Source: Chitinophagaceae bacterium DXS (GTDB taxonomy: Bacteria; Bacteroidota; Bacteroidia; Chitinophagales; Chitinophagaceae). From it: a DNA stretch of 64,000 bases. The DNA lies in the NCBI GenBank assembly GCA_030345135.1, contig CP128386.1, positions 5,781,327-5,845,326 of the forward strand, read 5' to 3'. The notes beneath the pieces are model-generated. The model made no database searches. It saw only the letters and a list, made by a program, of their open reading frames with translations, and was not told where the DNA came from. The translations under genes and the position numbers were made by a program. This document shows, piece after piece, positions 15,858-26,085 of the stretch (its first letter is position 1; the number at the start of each line of letters is the position of its first letter).

Positions 15858-17084
15858 TTAACTCAGCATCATCACCGCCTTCTCAATTCCCGCAGCCAGC
15901 AGATCCACTTCCTCTTTCGTATTGTAAAAAGCAAATGATGCTCTAACGGTACCCGGAATGCCGAAGAAATCCATAACAGGTTGCGTGCAGTGGTGTCCCG
16001 TTCTTACAGCGATGCCTTGTTTATCAAGAATGTCGCCCGTGTCAAAAGGATGAATATCTCTTACAAGAAAAGAAACGAGGCTGGCATGTTCTTTTGCATT
16101 GCCTATAAAACGAAGACCATCAACTTCCGACAATTTCTTCATGGCATATTTCAAAAGCTCATGTTCTGCCTGCTGGATATTTTCCAGTCCGAGGTTGTTG
16201 ACATAGTCAATCGCTGCTGAAAGACCAATGGCGCCGGCAACATCGGGTGTGCCTGCTTCAAATTTGTAAGGAAGATCGTTGTAGATTGTCTTCGCAAATG
16301 TTACGGTTTTAATCATGTCGCCTCCGCCCTGGTAAGGCGGCATTTTGTTCAGCCATTCTTCCTTTCCGTACAAAACGCCAATCCCTGTCGGTCCGTAAAT
16401 TTTATGTCCGGAAAAAGCAATAAAATCAACATCCAGCTCCTGCACATCAATCGGCACGTGCTGAATAGCCTGGGCCACATCCAGCAATACCGGAATATTT
16501 TTAGCATGGGCCTGGTTGATAATTTCTTTTACCGGGTTAATAGTGCCAAGTGAATTTGAGATATATGTTACTGAAACAATTTTTACTTTATCTGTCAACA
16601 AAGAAGCAAATTCATCCATCAGTAATTCCCCGTTTGTATTCATCGGAATTACTTTTAAAACAGCTTCTTTGTCCTCACAGATCATTTGCCAGGGAACAAT
16701 ATTTGAGTGATGTTCCATCGCCGAGATCAATACTTCGTCTCCTTTCTTTAAAGCCAGTTTTCCAAAACTGCTTGCCACCAGGTTAATGCTCTCGGTAGTA
16801 CCGCGTGTAAAGATCACTTCGTGGTCATGCTTGGCATTAATAAAAGACGCCACTTTTTTTCTGGCTGCTTCATAAGCTTCTGTTGCAACCTGGCTCAGCA
16901 AGTGTACACCACGGTGTACGTTGCTGTTGTATTCCTTGTAATAATTGTCAAGTGTTTCCAGCACCTGCACAGGCTTTTGCGAAGTAGCTCCGTTATCCAG
17001 GTATACCAGTCTTTTCCCATAGACTTTAGCGTCCAGTATGGGGAAGTCTTTTCTTATCTCTTCTATATTTAATTCTGCACTCAT
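15858..17084 (-). CDS. sufS: Cysteine desulfurase SufS
   Basis: This PLP enzyme converts cysteine to alanine and supplies sulfur for Fe-S clusters. The 408-residue product has the PLP Lys in SGHKIYGPTG (Lys 228), the His in SAMEHHSN that stacks on PLP (about 125), and the catalytic Cys in RTGHHCTQP (Cys 366). The short Cys loop and class II features match SufS rather than IscS. It follows sufD after 51 bases. Confidence 0.95.
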   Translation of the reverse strand: MSAELNIEEIRKDFPILDAKVYGKRLVYLDNGATSQKPVQVLETLDNYYKEYNSNVHRGVHLLSQVATEAYEAARKKVASFINAKHDHEVIFTRGTTESINLVASSFGKLALKKGDEVLISAMEHHSNIVPWQMICEDKEAVLKVIPMNTNGELLMDEFASLLTDKVKIVSVTYISNSLGTINPVKEIINQAHAKNIPVLLDVAQAIQHVPIDVQELDVDFIAFSGHKIYGPTGIGVLYGKEEWLNKMPPYQGGGDMIKTVTFAKTIYNDLPYKFEAGTPDVAGAIGLSAAIDYVNNLGLENIQQAEHELLKYAMKKLSEVDGLRFIGNAKEHASLVSFLVRDIHPFDTGDILDKQGIAVRTGHHCTQPVMDFFGIPGTVRASFAFYNTKEEVDLLAAGIEKAVMMLS

Positions 17085-17135
17085 AATATATCTGTTATAA
17101 CGGTTAGAAAAATTGTTTACGCAAACTCGGTTCCG

Positions 17136-18476
17136 TTAGGCCCTTACAGAAGCCGAAGAAAGTTTGCTGTAAATAAGCTGTTGCACGTATTGCTTAACTG
17201 CTTCATTGTCTATTTTTTCTGTAACATCGAATGCGAAAGCCTCAACCAGCAATTTTCTTGCGGCGGTTTCGCTAATGCCTCTCGAACGCAAATAGAACAA
17301 TGATTCCGGGTTAAACTGTCCGATTGTACAACCATGACTACATTTTACATCGTCTGCAAAAATCTCCAGCTGAGGTTTTGCGTACACCTGCGCTTTGTCG
17401 CTCAGCAATAAATTGTTGTTTTGCTGGTATGCATTTGTTTGCTGTGCATCCTGCGCCACAAAAACCTTTCCATTGAATACAGCTTTACCCGTATCCATAA
17501 TTACACCTTTATATAATTCGTTGCTTTGGCAAGATGGGTGCAGATGCTGAATCGCTGTATGATTATCTGTCAACTGATGATCAGCTACCAGGTATAAACC
17601 ATACAAATGTGTTTCAGTGGCGGTTCCGTTCAGCGATATTTCCAGGTTGTTACGCACCAGGTCGGCGCCCGGAAGTGTACAGGTGAAATTGTCGTAACGG
17701 CTGCTGCGTTGCTGATCCACATGATTGTAATGAAGCCATCTTTCATTATTGTTATGGCTCTGGATTGTATGATGAACCAAGTGTGCATTTTCCTGGATCA
17801 GCAATTCAAGCACACTGTTCGTCAGGGTAACGGTCTCATCTTTTATGCCGGCGCTTCTTTCTATGATTTCAGCTTTGGCATTTCTGTTAACCACTATAAA
17901 ATGTCTTGGCTGAAAGAACGCGTCTTTATCAGAAGTATATAAATGAAGAATCAGCAGCGGTTTATCAAGCACACTATTCTTCTTCACTTCAACAAAATAA
18001 CCGTCAGAGAAGAATGCCGTATTTAAAGCAACAAGTGCATTCACACCAACATGACTATTATTGCTGATATGGTCAATAAAGAAGGATTCGTTGATGATGT
18101 TGCGCAATGGCTGAACGGTCACCAGGTCTTCTGTCGGTAAATCAGACAGGTCCATGCGGATGCTGCCATTTACCAAAACAAGCTGGTAAGTATCCAGTCC
18201 TGGTATCTTCTGTTCATTGATGGCCTGCTGCAGGCTATCGGTATCAATTCCGGCAGGGTGCACATCAAAGCTTAAATCAAGAAAGGGAACCAGGTTGGTA
18301 AAGCGCCAGTCTTCTTCTTTTATAGAAGGAAATCCTTTTGCTCTGAATATAGAAAATGCGTTGTTCCGTAATTGTGTTAAACGGTCACTGGCTGCAGTGT
18401 CCTGAGTAAACTGATGCTTCGTCTCAAATTCGTCTGCCAGCCTGTTATAAAAAGATGTTGCCACTTGTGTTGCCAT
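17136..18476 (-). CDS. sufD: Fe-S cluster assembly protein SufD
   Basis: SufD pairs with SufB and the SufC ATPase in the scaffold complex. The 446-residue product shows the family's C-terminal beta-helix core, including DDVKCSHGCTIGQF and the final FYLRSRGIS segment. It lies 6 bases after sufC. It lacks the extra N-terminal extension and several Cys present in SufB, which fixes the identity. Confidence 0.93.
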   Translation of the reverse strand: MATQVATSFYNRLADEFETKHQFTQDTAASDRLTQLRNNAFSIFRAKGFPSIKEEDWRFTNLVPFLDLSFDVHPAGIDTDSLQQAINEQKIPGLDTYQLVLVNGSIRMDLSDLPTEDLVTVQPLRNIINESFFIDHISNNSHVGVNALVALNTAFFSDGYFVEVKKNSVLDKPLLILHLYTSDKDAFFQPRHFIVVNRNAKAEIIERSAGIKDETVTLTNSVLELLIQENAHLVHHTIQSHNNNERWLHYNHVDQQRSSRYDNFTCTLPGADLVRNNLEISLNGTATETHLYGLYLVADHQLTDNHTAIQHLHPSCQSNELYKGVIMDTGKAVFNGKVFVAQDAQQTNAYQQNNNLLLSDKAQVYAKPQLEIFADDVKCSHGCTIGQFNPESLFYLRSRGISETAARKLLVEAFAFDVTEKIDNEAVKQYVQQLIYSKLSSASVRA

Positions 18477-18482
18477 AGTAAA

Positions 18483-19253
18483 TTATTGGGTAGATGATGC
18501 GTGAACAGGAGTTTCTTCTTTGAGCCAGTCATAGCCTCTTTCTTCCAGTTCAAGCGCCAGTTCTTTAGTACCGGATTTTACAATTTTTCCATCGTATAAA
18601 ACATGCACCACATCAGGCACAATATATTCCAGCAAGCGCTGGTAGTGTGTGATAAGAACAAATGCATTGTTTGCTGCACGTAATTTATTTACACCGTTAG
18701 AAACAATGCGTAAAGCATCAATATCCAGCCCCGAGTCAGTCTCGTCAAGAATATTTAATTTAGGTTCCAGCATTGCAAGCTGAAAGATCTCGTTACGCTT
18801 TTTCTCACCACCTGAAAACCCTTCATTTAAAGAACGGTTTGCCAGTTTGGCATCAAACTCTACCAGTTGTTGTTTTTCTTTCGTCAGCTTCAAAAATTCC
18901 TTCGCTGTTAATGGCGGCAGGTTATGATATTCGCGAATCTCGCTAAGCGCCGTTTTAAGAAAGTTGATGTTTGACACACCAGGAATTTCCACCGGGTATT
19001 GGAATGCCAGGAAGATACCTTCTCTTGCGCGTTCTTCCGGTTTCATATCCAGCACATTTTTACCATCAAGCCACACTTCACCTTCGGTTACTTCATAGTT
19101 TTCTCTTCCTGCCAGTACTGAAGCAAGAGAACTTTTACCTGAACCATTAGGTCCCATAATTGCATGCACTTCTCCCGCATTCACCTGTAAGTCTATTCCT
19201 TTCAGGATCTCTTTGCCGTCAATATTTGCATGTAAGTTTTTTATTGTTAACAT
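18483..19253 (-). CDS. sufC: Fe-S assembly ATPase SufC
   Basis: The product is a 256-residue ABC ATPase with Walker [10 protein letters not shown] (about 34-42), the signature [11 protein letters not shown] and Walker [13 protein letters not shown], as in all SufC. It drives conformational change of SufBCD during cluster assembly. The 234-base gap to sufB contains dispersed repeats of the AGCTATCAGC and TACTTCGTA families. Confidence 0.95.
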   Translation of the reverse strand: MLTIKNLHANIDGKEILKGIDLQVNAGEVHAIMGPNGSGKSSLASVLAGRENYEVTEGEVWLDGKNVLDMKPEERAREGIFLAFQYPVEIPGVSNINFLKTALSEIREYHNLPPLTAKEFLKLTKEKQQLVEFDAKLANRSLNEGFSGGEKKRNEIFQLAMLEPKLNILDETDSGLDIDALRIVSNGVNKLRAANNAFVLITHYQRLLEYIVPDVVHVLYDGKIVKSGTKELALELEERGYDWLKEETPVHASSTQ

Positions 19254-19487
19254 GTCCGTAATAAAATTTTTTAGCTATCAGCTGTCAGCTATTAGCTATC
19301 AGCTTGTTTATATTTAGAATTATGTTCGTCCTATTTAATGCCTTTTGTAGATCCTGCGTCTATTATGTCGTACATTGTTATCTGCCTGTGTCTTTTAAGA
19401 TCAATTACGTTGTTGCACCTAACGCACTTCGTACTTCGTAGCTCGTACTTTGCACCACATCATACATCTAAAATCGTACATCGTACA

Positions 19488-20933
19488 TTACCCCACGCTT
19501 CCTTCCAGCGTCAGCGACAACAGCTTCTGCGCTTCAACCGCAAACTCCATCGGCAGTTGGTTCAATACTTCTTTCGCATAGCCATTTACAATCAGTGCTA
19601 CTGCTTTTTCTGTATCAATACCACGCTGGTTAAGATAGAAGATCTGATCTTCCCCAATTTTGGATGTGGTTGCTTCATGCTCTATTGTTACCGTGTTGTT
19701 TTTAGATTCAATGTAAGGAAACGTATGGGCGCCACAGCGGTCGCCGATCAGCAATGAATCGCATTGCGTGAAGTTGCGCGAATAGTTTGCTTTGTTGCCC
19801 ACCTGAACTAAGCCACGATAGCTGTTTTGTCCCTGGCCTGCGGAAATACCCTTGGAGATAATTCTGCTTTTGGTATTTGCGCCAATATGATGCATTTTGG
19901 TACCGGTGTCCGCGATTTGTTTGTTCTTCGTCACAGCTACGGAATAAAACTCACCGACGGAATGTTCGCCAATCAGCAACACACTTGGATATTTCCATGT
20001 AATGGCAGAACCGGTTTCAACCTGTGTCCAGGATATTTTAGAACGGTCACCGCGACATGCACCTCTTTTTGTAACGAAATTGTATATACCACCGTTGCCT
20101 TCTTTATCGCCCGGATACCAGTTTTGCACGGTTGAATATTTGATCTCGGCATCTTTCAATGCAATCAGTTCAACCACTGCAGCATGAAGCTGGTTCTCGT
20201 CGCGCATTGGTGCGGTACATCCTTCCAGGTAACTCACATAACTGCCTTCATCTGCGATGATCAGGGTACGTTCAAACTGGCCGGTATTTTCTGTATTTAT
20301 CCTGAAGTAGGTAGAAAGCTCCATCGGGCATCTTACACCTTTAGGAATGTACACGAACGAACCATCAGAAAACACGGCTGAATTGAGCGATGCAAAAATG
20401 TTGTCTGAATGTGGAACTACACTACCCAGGTACTTTTGTACCAGCTCAGGATGATGTTGAACAGCTTCGCTGATGGAGCAGAAGATGATGCCCAGCTTAT
20501 TCAGGTGCTCTTTGTAGGTTGTTGCAACGGAAATACTGTCAAATACAGCATCTACCGCAACGCCGGCCAGTGCTTTTTGTTCTGATAAAGGAATGCCCAG
20601 TTTTTCGAATGTTTTTAACAATTCGGGATCCACTTCATCAAGACTGTTGTACTTAGCTTTTTGCTTTGGTGCGGCGTAGTAAGATATTTTCTGATAGTCT
20701 ATCTCCGGCATTTTAAAGTTCTGCCAGTGCGGCTGTTCCTGTTTCAAAAAAGCTTTAAAACCTTTCAGGCGCCATTCCAGCAACCAGTCAGGTTCATTCT
20801 TTTTTGCAGAGATCATGCGCACAATATCTTCATTGAGCCCCGGAGGCGCAATTTCCATATCAATATCGGTCACAAACCCATATTCATATTCGCTGTTTGC
20901 AAGCTGTTCTAATATATTGTTATCGTTATCCAT
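19488..20933 (-). CDS. sufB: Fe-S cluster assembly protein SufB
   Basis: SufB is the main cluster scaffold. The product is about 481 residues when started at ATG 20933 ([19 protein letters not shown]), 13 bases after sufA; the frame extends further upstream but would overlap sufA. Recognisable segments are [39 protein letters not shown] and the C-terminal [20 protein letters not shown]. Confidence 0.95.
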   Translation of the reverse strand: MDNDNNILEQLANSEYEYGFVTDIDMEIAPPGLNEDIVRMISAKKNEPDWLLEWRLKGFKAFLKQEQPHWQNFKMPEIDYQKISYYAAPKQKAKYNSLDEVDPELLKTFEKLGIPLSEQKALAGVAVDAVFDSISVATTYKEHLNKLGIIFCSISEAVQHHPELVQKYLGSVVPHSDNIFASLNSAVFSDGSFVYIPKGVRCPMELSTYFRINTENTGQFERTLIIADEGSYVSYLEGCTAPMRDENQLHAAVVELIALKDAEIKYSTVQNWYPGDKEGNGGIYNFVTKRGACRGDRSKISWTQVETGSAITWKYPSVLLIGEHSVGEFYSVAVTKNKQIADTGTKMHHIGANTKSRIISKGISAGQGQNSYRGLVQVGNKANYSRNFTQCDSLLIGDRCGAHTFPYIESKNNTVTIEHEATTSKIGEDQIFYLNQRGIDTEKAVALIVNGYAKEVLNQLPMEFAVEAQKLLSLTLEGSVG

Positions 20934-20946
20934 AATTTCTGTAAAA

Positions 20947-21273
20947 TTATACGGCAAAACTTTCGCCACAGCTACACGTTCTGCTGGCATTGGGGTTATT
21001 AAAAAACAAGCCTTTTCCATTCAGGCCACCTGAATAGTCTAGTTCTGTACCGTAGAGGTATAAAAGGCTCTTCATATCCACCACTATTTTAATGCCTTTG
21101 TCCTCAAAAGTTTCATCGCCGGTGCGCAGGGCGTCATCAAATTTCAATTCATATTCCAGTCCCGAACATCCGCCGCCTTTTACTCCGACCCTTACAAAAT
21201 GATTTCCTTCGGGAAATTGTTCCTCCAAGAGTCTGCTGATAAATGTTTGTGCATTCGATGATACTGTGATCAT
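20947..21273 (-). CDS. sufA: A-type Fe-S carrier SufA/IscA (HesB family)
   Basis: The 108-residue product has the three conserved cysteines of A-type carriers: GGGCSGLEY and the C-terminal [10 protein letters not shown] 21273 ([11 protein letters not shown]) was chosen over an upstream alternative at 21294. It is the first gene of the suf operon and receives or delivers assembled clusters. It is divergent from the SufR-like regulator. Confidence 0.92.
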   Translation of the reverse strand: MITVSSNAQTFISRLLEEQFPEGNHFVRVGVKGGGCSGLEYELKFDDALRTGDETFEDKGIKIVVDMKSLLYLYGTELDYSGGLNGKGLFFNNPNASRTCSCGESFAV

Positions 21274-21497
21274 ATTATTCAATTTAAGTATCAATAATCC
21301 GCCAAAGAGAAAAATACCGAACCTGGGTTGTAGAGAGATCTGTAATTGTACCTGCTGTTAGTGATAACAACAAAATTCAGGCAAAGTTTCAGAAAAGAAG
21401 GCAACAAATTAAAGTTATCATCATTGTTTTGCCGTCGTATTTTTTACTTTGTGCATTGCCAAAATTACTACCTTCGACTAATAAAACAAGTAAAAAC

Positions 21498-22148
21498 TTG
21501 GAAAATCATTTTAACAGGGCATACACAACACTCAGTCAAACAGGCGAGCGTTTTCTTTATGTGATGAAGACGAACGGCCCGCAGTCCGCAGCAGCGCTGG
21601 CTAAAGCGGCGGGCATTACTGTAGAAGGGGCCCGTTTACAATTAGTTAAATTAACGGAGGATGGCTTTGTTATTTCACAATCGGTGTCAGCCGGGGTGGG
21701 CAGGCCAACCATGCAATACAGTTTAACACCCAGGGGTTTTGCTTATTTTCCTGATGCACACACTGACCTCACTGTCCAATTGTTGCAGACGATTCAGGGG
21801 GTTTTGGGCCCGCAGGCTGTGACTTCTGTTTTAAATGAAAGAGAAAAAGCACTTGATAATAAGTATGCCGCCGAAATAAAGCAGGAATTGCCATTGGAAG
21901 AGAAACTAACCAGCCTCGCACGGGTAAAAACGCAGGAAGGTTATATGGCTGAGTGGAGAAAGGAAAATGATGACTATCTTTTCATAGAAAATCATTGCCC
22001 TATATGCATGGCTGCAAAACAGTGTGCTGGATTGTGCGAAGCGGAACTAAATAGTCTGAAAAAAGCATTGGGCAATGGAACTAACATTGAAAGAACAGAA
22101 CATATAATTGATGGTTCACGCCGGTGCGTTTACATTGTAAGACAGTAA
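21498..22148 (+). CDS. SufR-like iron-sulfur transcriptional regulator
   Basis: An N-terminal winged helix (about residues 15-75, SAAALAKAAGITVEGARLQLVKL) is followed by a C-terminal Cys-rich region (NHCPICMAAKQCAGLCEAE and a later RRCVYIV), the pattern of the SufR/COG2345 group, in which a bound Fe-S cluster senses cluster status. The position divergent from sufA supports control of the suf operon. The start is uncertain: TTG 21498 keeps the full helix-turn-helix; a TTG at 21429 would extend it through a region better read as promoter, and an ATG at 21564 would cut the fold. Confidence 0.8.
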   Translation: MENHFNRAYTTLSQTGERFLYVMKTNGPQSAAALAKAAGITVEGARLQLVKLTEDGFVISQSVSAGVGRPTMQYSLTPRGFAYFPDAHTDLTVQLLQTIQGVLGPQAVTSVLNEREKALDNKYAAEIKQELPLEEKLTSLARVKTQEGYMAEWRKENDDYLFIENHCPICMAAKQCAGLCEAELNSLKKALGNGTNIERTEHIIDGSRRCVYIVRQ

Positions 22149-22213
22149 GATCGTAAGACAGTAAGACAGTAAGACAGTAAGATCGTAAGACAGTAAGATC
22201 GTAAGACGGGTAA
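22141..22213. repeat. Tandem AGTAAGATCGTAAGAC-type repeat
   Basis: Units of GTAAGACA and GTAAGATC alternate directly after the stop codon of the SufR-like gene. The same family occurs at about 39187-39268 and 53102-53140, each time just after a stop codon. Confidence 0.75.
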
Positions 22214-22244
22214 GAGAAGGCGGCCATTGCAAAACAACAGAGAT

Positions 22245-23249
22245 ATGGCTAAGAACAGGGCACAAAGAATAGTACGTTCGCCAAATTACAAACAGGGATC
22301 TTTCCAAAACATTTCTCTAACACCTGTGATGGCAGAAAATGCCAACTATTACAAAGTGTTGAAAGAAGCGATCAGGCGCCCGGGATCGGTTCGTCCTTCT
22401 AAAAAACTCCCTTCAATAAAAACAGATCTCCGCTCAATACATTCAGAAAAACCGGTAATTGTCTGGTTTGGACACTCCTCCTATTTTATACATGTTGCAG
22501 GTACTAATATTTTGGTTGATCCGGTTTTGAGTGGTCACGCTTCTCCTTTTAAATTCATGGTGAAGGCTTTTGATGGAACGGATATTTACGAGACGGAAGA
22601 TTTTCCTCCGATTGATATAATGTTGATCACGCATAACCACTATGATCACCTGGATAAAAAGATCATGCAGAAAATGATGCCTGCCACCAAGGCTTTTTAC
22701 ACATCGCTTGGTGTGGGTGAGGATTTGGAAAAATGCGGGATTGATCCGGAAGCTATTCACGAACTGGATTGGTGGGAAACTGTGACGGCTAGTGATGATA
22801 CAAAAATTACAGCGACGCCTGCACGCCATTTTTCCGGTCGTGGCCTGAAGCGTGGTGGATCTTTGTGGTCGTCATTTGTATTGCAGATAAAGGGATATAA
22901 GATCTATATAGGTGGCGATTCTGGCTATGATGAGCATTTTAAAAAGATAGGGGAGAAGTTTGGTCCGTTTGACATTGCAATGCTCGAGTGCGGACAATAC
23001 AATCCCGCCTGGCCTTACATACACATGATGCCTGAACAGACAGTGCAGGCCGCAGTTGATCTTCACACAAGACTATTGCTACCGGTGCATTGGGGAAAGT
23101 TTGCACTGGCCAACCACCCATGGAACGAACCCATTGAAAGGGCATTAAAAGCCGCCGGGGAAAAACATATAAATATTACCACCCCGAAAATTGGAGAACC
23201 GGTTGTGATTGGAGAGGAGTACCCGAAGAGTGAGTGGTGGAAAGTGTGA
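22245..23249 (+). CDS. MBL-fold metallohydrolase, NAPE-PLD/UlaG-like
   Basis: The product is about 334 residues, with the metallo-beta-lactamase metal motif THNHYDHLD, later GGDSGYDEHF and a final LPVHWGKFAL His. This layout matches the branch that contains N-acyl-phosphatidylethanolamine phospholipase D and related lactonases. ATG 22245 (MAKNRAQRIV) replaces a TTG 18 bases upstream. The stretch just before it (22141-22213) is a GTAAGACAGTAAGATC tandem repeat, so the gene is separate from the regulator. Confidence 0.85.
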   Translation: MAKNRAQRIVRSPNYKQGSFQNISLTPVMAENANYYKVLKEAIRRPGSVRPSKKLPSIKTDLRSIHSEKPVIVWFGHSSYFIHVAGTNILVDPVLSGHASPFKFMVKAFDGTDIYETEDFPPIDIMLITHNHYDHLDKKIMQKMMPATKAFYTSLGVGEDLEKCGIDPEAIHELDWWETVTASDDTKITATPARHFSGRGLKRGGSLWSSFVLQIKGYKIYIGGDSGYDEHFKKIGEKFGPFDIAMLECGQYNPAWPYIHMMPEQTVQAAVDLHTRLLLPVHWGKFALANHPWNEPIERALKAAGEKHINITTPKIGEPVVIGEEYPKSEWWKV

Positions 23250-23958
23250 GAGCAAGTACGAGGTACGAAGCCTGCCCGCATTAGTACATTCAGGCGGGTA
23301 CGAAGTACTTAATTCGAGCAGCTTATTTTTTTGCAGCATCGTAAAAGCCCAATATTCCTCTTGTTCAAATAATTTATGGGCAATCCCGAAGGGATGAAAT
23401 TATTATAGACCAAGAACGTAAGTCCTCACCAAACCCTGAAAGGGTGACATTATTATAGCCTAAAATATATAGCAGCAGTAAACTCCGAAGGAGTGACATT
23501 ATCGCCCTTCGCTCTGCTATATTATTTATGTCAGTTTATTGGTTCCTTAATCGTTTGTCGTTCTATAATGCCACCCCGTTGGGGTTAGTTTGTATGTGCT
23601 CTATTTTCTATAAGAATGTCATCCCTTCGGGATTTATTGCAATTTGACGGGTTAAATGCGGATTTTTTTTAGCTTGGAGTGTTCAGTTCGGTTTGGTTGA
23701 ATTTTATGTTTTTGCAACAGCGTAAAAAGCCAATGTCCATTTTATAGCGATGCAACGATTCTTCAATGATTCCGATAAAGGCCTTTTCAAATTTATGAAC
23801 GTCCATAGTAATCAGGAGTTTTTTTATCAACGTCTCAACGGAACGAGAACCTGTTTCACCTAAATACTTCGTAACTCGTACCTCGTACTTTGACTCGCAG
23901 GATCTCACAAAAAAAGTAACCAGTCCCAATTTATCCCTATCTTTAATCATCAGATGAT
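23250..23958. repeat. Intergenic region with REP-like palindromes
   Basis: No credible gene lies in this 709-base gap. It starts with a TACGAGGTACGAAG repeat that contains a CCTGCCCGC...GCGGG hairpin (23271-23298). Between about 23385 and 23640 there are five short palindromic units: CCCGAAGGG, CCCTGAAAGGG and CTCCGAAGGAG, each followed by a TGA(C)ATTAT tail, then CCCCGTTGGGG and CCCTTCGGG in opposite orientation. This is a REP/BIME-like arrangement. A 104-residue minus-strand ORF at 23669-23983 contains repeat sequence and overlaps the next gene's start, so it is left out. Confidence 0.6.
23946..23958. promoter_or_regulatory. Operator-like palindrome at the FadR-type regulator gene
   Basis: ATCATC-A-GATGAT ends immediately before the start codon of the regulator gene at 23959. 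A matching CATCTGATGAT lies at 24638-24648 before the exporter gene. Two copies flanking a GntR/FadR gene suggest autoregulation. Confidence 0.5.
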
Positions 23959-24627
23959 ATGATGAATTCGATAAAATCACCATTAAAACGAAAGAGCCTG
24001 GCGGACGAAGTTGCAGAAAGGCTGCAGCAGGATATCAGCGCTGGCAATTATTCTATCGGCGAAAAATTGCCAACGGAGCCGGAGTTAATGCAGCAATTTG
24101 GCGTGGGGAGATCTTCAATAAGAGAAGCGGTGAGAATATTGGCGAATGCTGGTTTTATTACGGTTCAACAAGGGCTTGGCACTTTTGTGGCGTCAAAACA
24201 GGCAACCAATGATGCGCTCGCTAAAAAGATGCAAAAGGCTCAGTTTGAAGACTTGAATGAAGTCCGTTCGCTATTGGAGGTGAAGATTGCAGGTAAGGCG
24301 GCTTTAAAGCGCACTACTGCCGATATAATACAAATGAAGGCCTTTCTAAAACAAAGGAAGATTGCTGGCAAACAGAATAAACCTGAAGCATGTATTCAGG
24401 CAGATATTGATTTCCATACAAGCATAGCTGTCGCATCACAAAATGAGATCCTGGTTGAATTGTATAAAACTATTGCAACACATCTTAAACAATCTTTCAT
24501 TGAGCGGTATAACGACACTACTGCTTTTGTGGAAACACAAGGTTTGCACGAATCACTTTTGCAGAGCATCATTGATAAAGATGAAAAGAAGGCATTTGCC
24601 TTTGCTACACGGATAACAACACGTTGA
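23959..24627 (+). CDS. GntR-family (FadR subgroup) transcriptional regulator
   Basis: The 222-residue product has an N-terminal GntR winged helix with LPTEPELMQQFGVGRSSIREA and GFITVQQGLGTFV, and a C-terminal all-helical FCD ligand-binding domain including DIDFHTSIAVASQNEIL. It lies 39 bases before an Fsr-type exporter and probably controls it. Matching ATCATCNGATGAT palindromes sit upstream of both genes. The ligand is unknown. Confidence 0.88.
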   Translation: MMNSIKSPLKRKSLADEVAERLQQDISAGNYSIGEKLPTEPELMQQFGVGRSSIREAVRILANAGFITVQQGLGTFVASKQATNDALAKKMQKAQFEDLNEVRSLLEVKIAGKAALKRTTADIIQMKAFLKQRKIAGKQNKPEACIQADIDFHTSIAVASQNEILVELYKTIATHLKQSFIERYNDTTAFVETQGLHESLLQSIIDKDEKKAFAFATRITTR

Positions 24628-24637
24628 TTTTTTAAAA

Positions 24638-24648
24638 CATCTGATGAT
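24638..24648. promoter_or_regulatory. Operator-like palindrome before the exporter gene
   Basis: CATCTGATGAT matches the palindrome at 23946-23958 on the opposite strand in 11 of 13 bases. It lies 19 bases before the exporter start codon. Confidence 0.45.
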
Positions 24649-24666
24649 TAGACCTATAATTAACAC

Positions 24667-25908
24667 ATGATGAAAAATGTAATTGAAAAAGAAGAAATTG
24701 AAGTATCACAACAATTGGTGCACAACACGGTGTTCCCGGTATTAATTGCATTGAGTTTTACACATTTATTAAACGATACTATGCAATCGCTGATTCCGGC
24801 AATTTATCCGCTGGTAAAGGATTCACTGCGATTGAACTTTTCACAGATTGGTTTAATTACGCTTACTTTCCAGCTGTCCGCTTCTTTGCTGCAACCGCTG
24901 GTTGGATTGTATACCGACAAACGCCCACAGCCATTTTCTCTCGCAATCGGAATGAGCTTTACATTGGCGGGACTTGTTTGTTTATCGCTGGCCAATAGTT
25001 TTCCGCTTGTGTTGGTTTCAGTTGGGTTAGTTGGTGTCGGCTCCGCGGTATTTCATCCTGAGGCATCAAGGTTAGCGTATATGGCTTCGGGCGGGAGACA
25101 CGGCATGGCGCAATCCCTGTTCCAGGTAGGCGGCAATGCCGGAAGTTCTTTGGGGCCACTACTGGCTGCGGCAATCATTGTTCCGCTTGGTCAGTTTCAT
25201 GTGATTTGGTTTTCACTTGTAGCACTTCTTGCGATTATCGTGATGCTTAAGATCAGTCAGTGGTACAAGAAGAATACGCATCGCATAAAGCCCAAAAAAG
25301 CTGCGGGCACAACAACTCATATGCAACTATCCAAAGGCAAAATAACATTTTCCCTTGCCATTCTTATTGTGCTTATTTTCTCCAAGTACTTTTATATGGC
25401 GAGTATCAGCAGTTATTATACATTCTATCTAATGGATAAGTTTCATGTCACTGTTCAGCAATCGCAGGTGTATTTGTTTGTTTTTCTTTTTGCTGTTGCT
25501 GCCGGTACATTTATCGGCGGTCCGTTGGGTGATAAGATCGGTCGAAAATATGTAATCTGGTTATCCATATTAGGCGTCGCCCCGTTTGCGTTACTCATGC
25601 CGCATGTTAATCTTTTCTGGACTTGTGTGCTCAGCGTATTCATTGGTGTAATTCTTTCGTCTGCATTCTCAGCTATTCTTGTCTATGCACAGGAACTCGT
25701 ACCCGGGAAAGTGGGAATGATTGCGGGCCTGTTCTTTGGACTTGCATTTGGTATGGGCGGCATTGGATCTGCGTTGTTGGGTAAACTGGCTGATAAAACA
25801 AGTATCAACTATGTGTACCAGGTTTGCTCATTTTTACCGCTGATCGGATTGCTGACAGGGTTCTTGCCTAATTTGGAAAAGGGAAAAAGAGCTATGCAAA
25901 AAGCTTAA
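24667..25908 (+). CDS. MFS exporter, fosmidomycin-resistance (Fsr) type
   Basis: The 413-residue product has about 12 hydrophobic helices. Family marks are SFTHLLNDTMQSLIPAIYP near the N-terminus, VGVGSAVFHPEASRLAYMA in the first half and GDKIGRKYVIW in the middle loop. Fsr-type proteins export small toxic compounds. Linked to the upstream FadR-type regulator, so probably induced by its ligand; the substrate is not known. Confidence 0.87.
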   Translation: MMKNVIEKEEIEVSQQLVHNTVFPVLIALSFTHLLNDTMQSLIPAIYPLVKDSLRLNFSQIGLITLTFQLSASLLQPLVGLYTDKRPQPFSLAIGMSFTLAGLVCLSLANSFPLVLVSVGLVGVGSAVFHPEASRLAYMASGGRHGMAQSLFQVGGNAGSSLGPLLAAAIIVPLGQFHVIWFSLVALLAIIVMLKISQWYKKNTHRIKPKKAAGTTTHMQLSKGKITFSLAILIVLIFSKYFYMASISSYYTFYLMDKFHVTVQQSQVYLFVFLFAVAAGTFIGGPLGDKIGRKYVIWLSILGVAPFALLMPHVNLFWTCVLSVFIGVILSSAFSAILVYAQELVPGKVGMIAGLFFGLAFGMGGIGSALLGKLADKTSINYVYQVCSFLPLIGLLTGFLPNLEKGKRAMQKA

Positions 25909-25925
25909 TGATTTGGAATAATAAT

Positions 25926-25963
25926 AAAAAAGCCTGAAGCATAGATGCGCTTCAGGCTTTTTA
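25926..25963. terminator. Bidirectional rho-independent terminator
   Basis: AAAAAGCCTGAAGC and GCTTCAGGCTTTTT form a strong stem with a short loop. Poly-A and poly-T flank it, so it can stop transcription from both the exporter gene (plus) and the convergent sulfur operon (minus). Confidence 0.9.
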
Positions 25964-26085
25964 TTGATATGATTTGCTATTTGTGTTTTGTAAACTGGAT
26001 AATGAGAAAAGCAGGAGGAGACACAGAGTGCACAGAGTTGCTCCCGGCAATTCATTGTCAATTTTCAATTCTCCATTTTCAATTA

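Noticed and set aside
23669-23983. 104-residue minus-strand ORF before the FadR-type regulator
   Set aside because: It includes the TACGAAGTACGAG repeat and overlaps the regulator's start on the other strand; probably chance or a decayed remnant.
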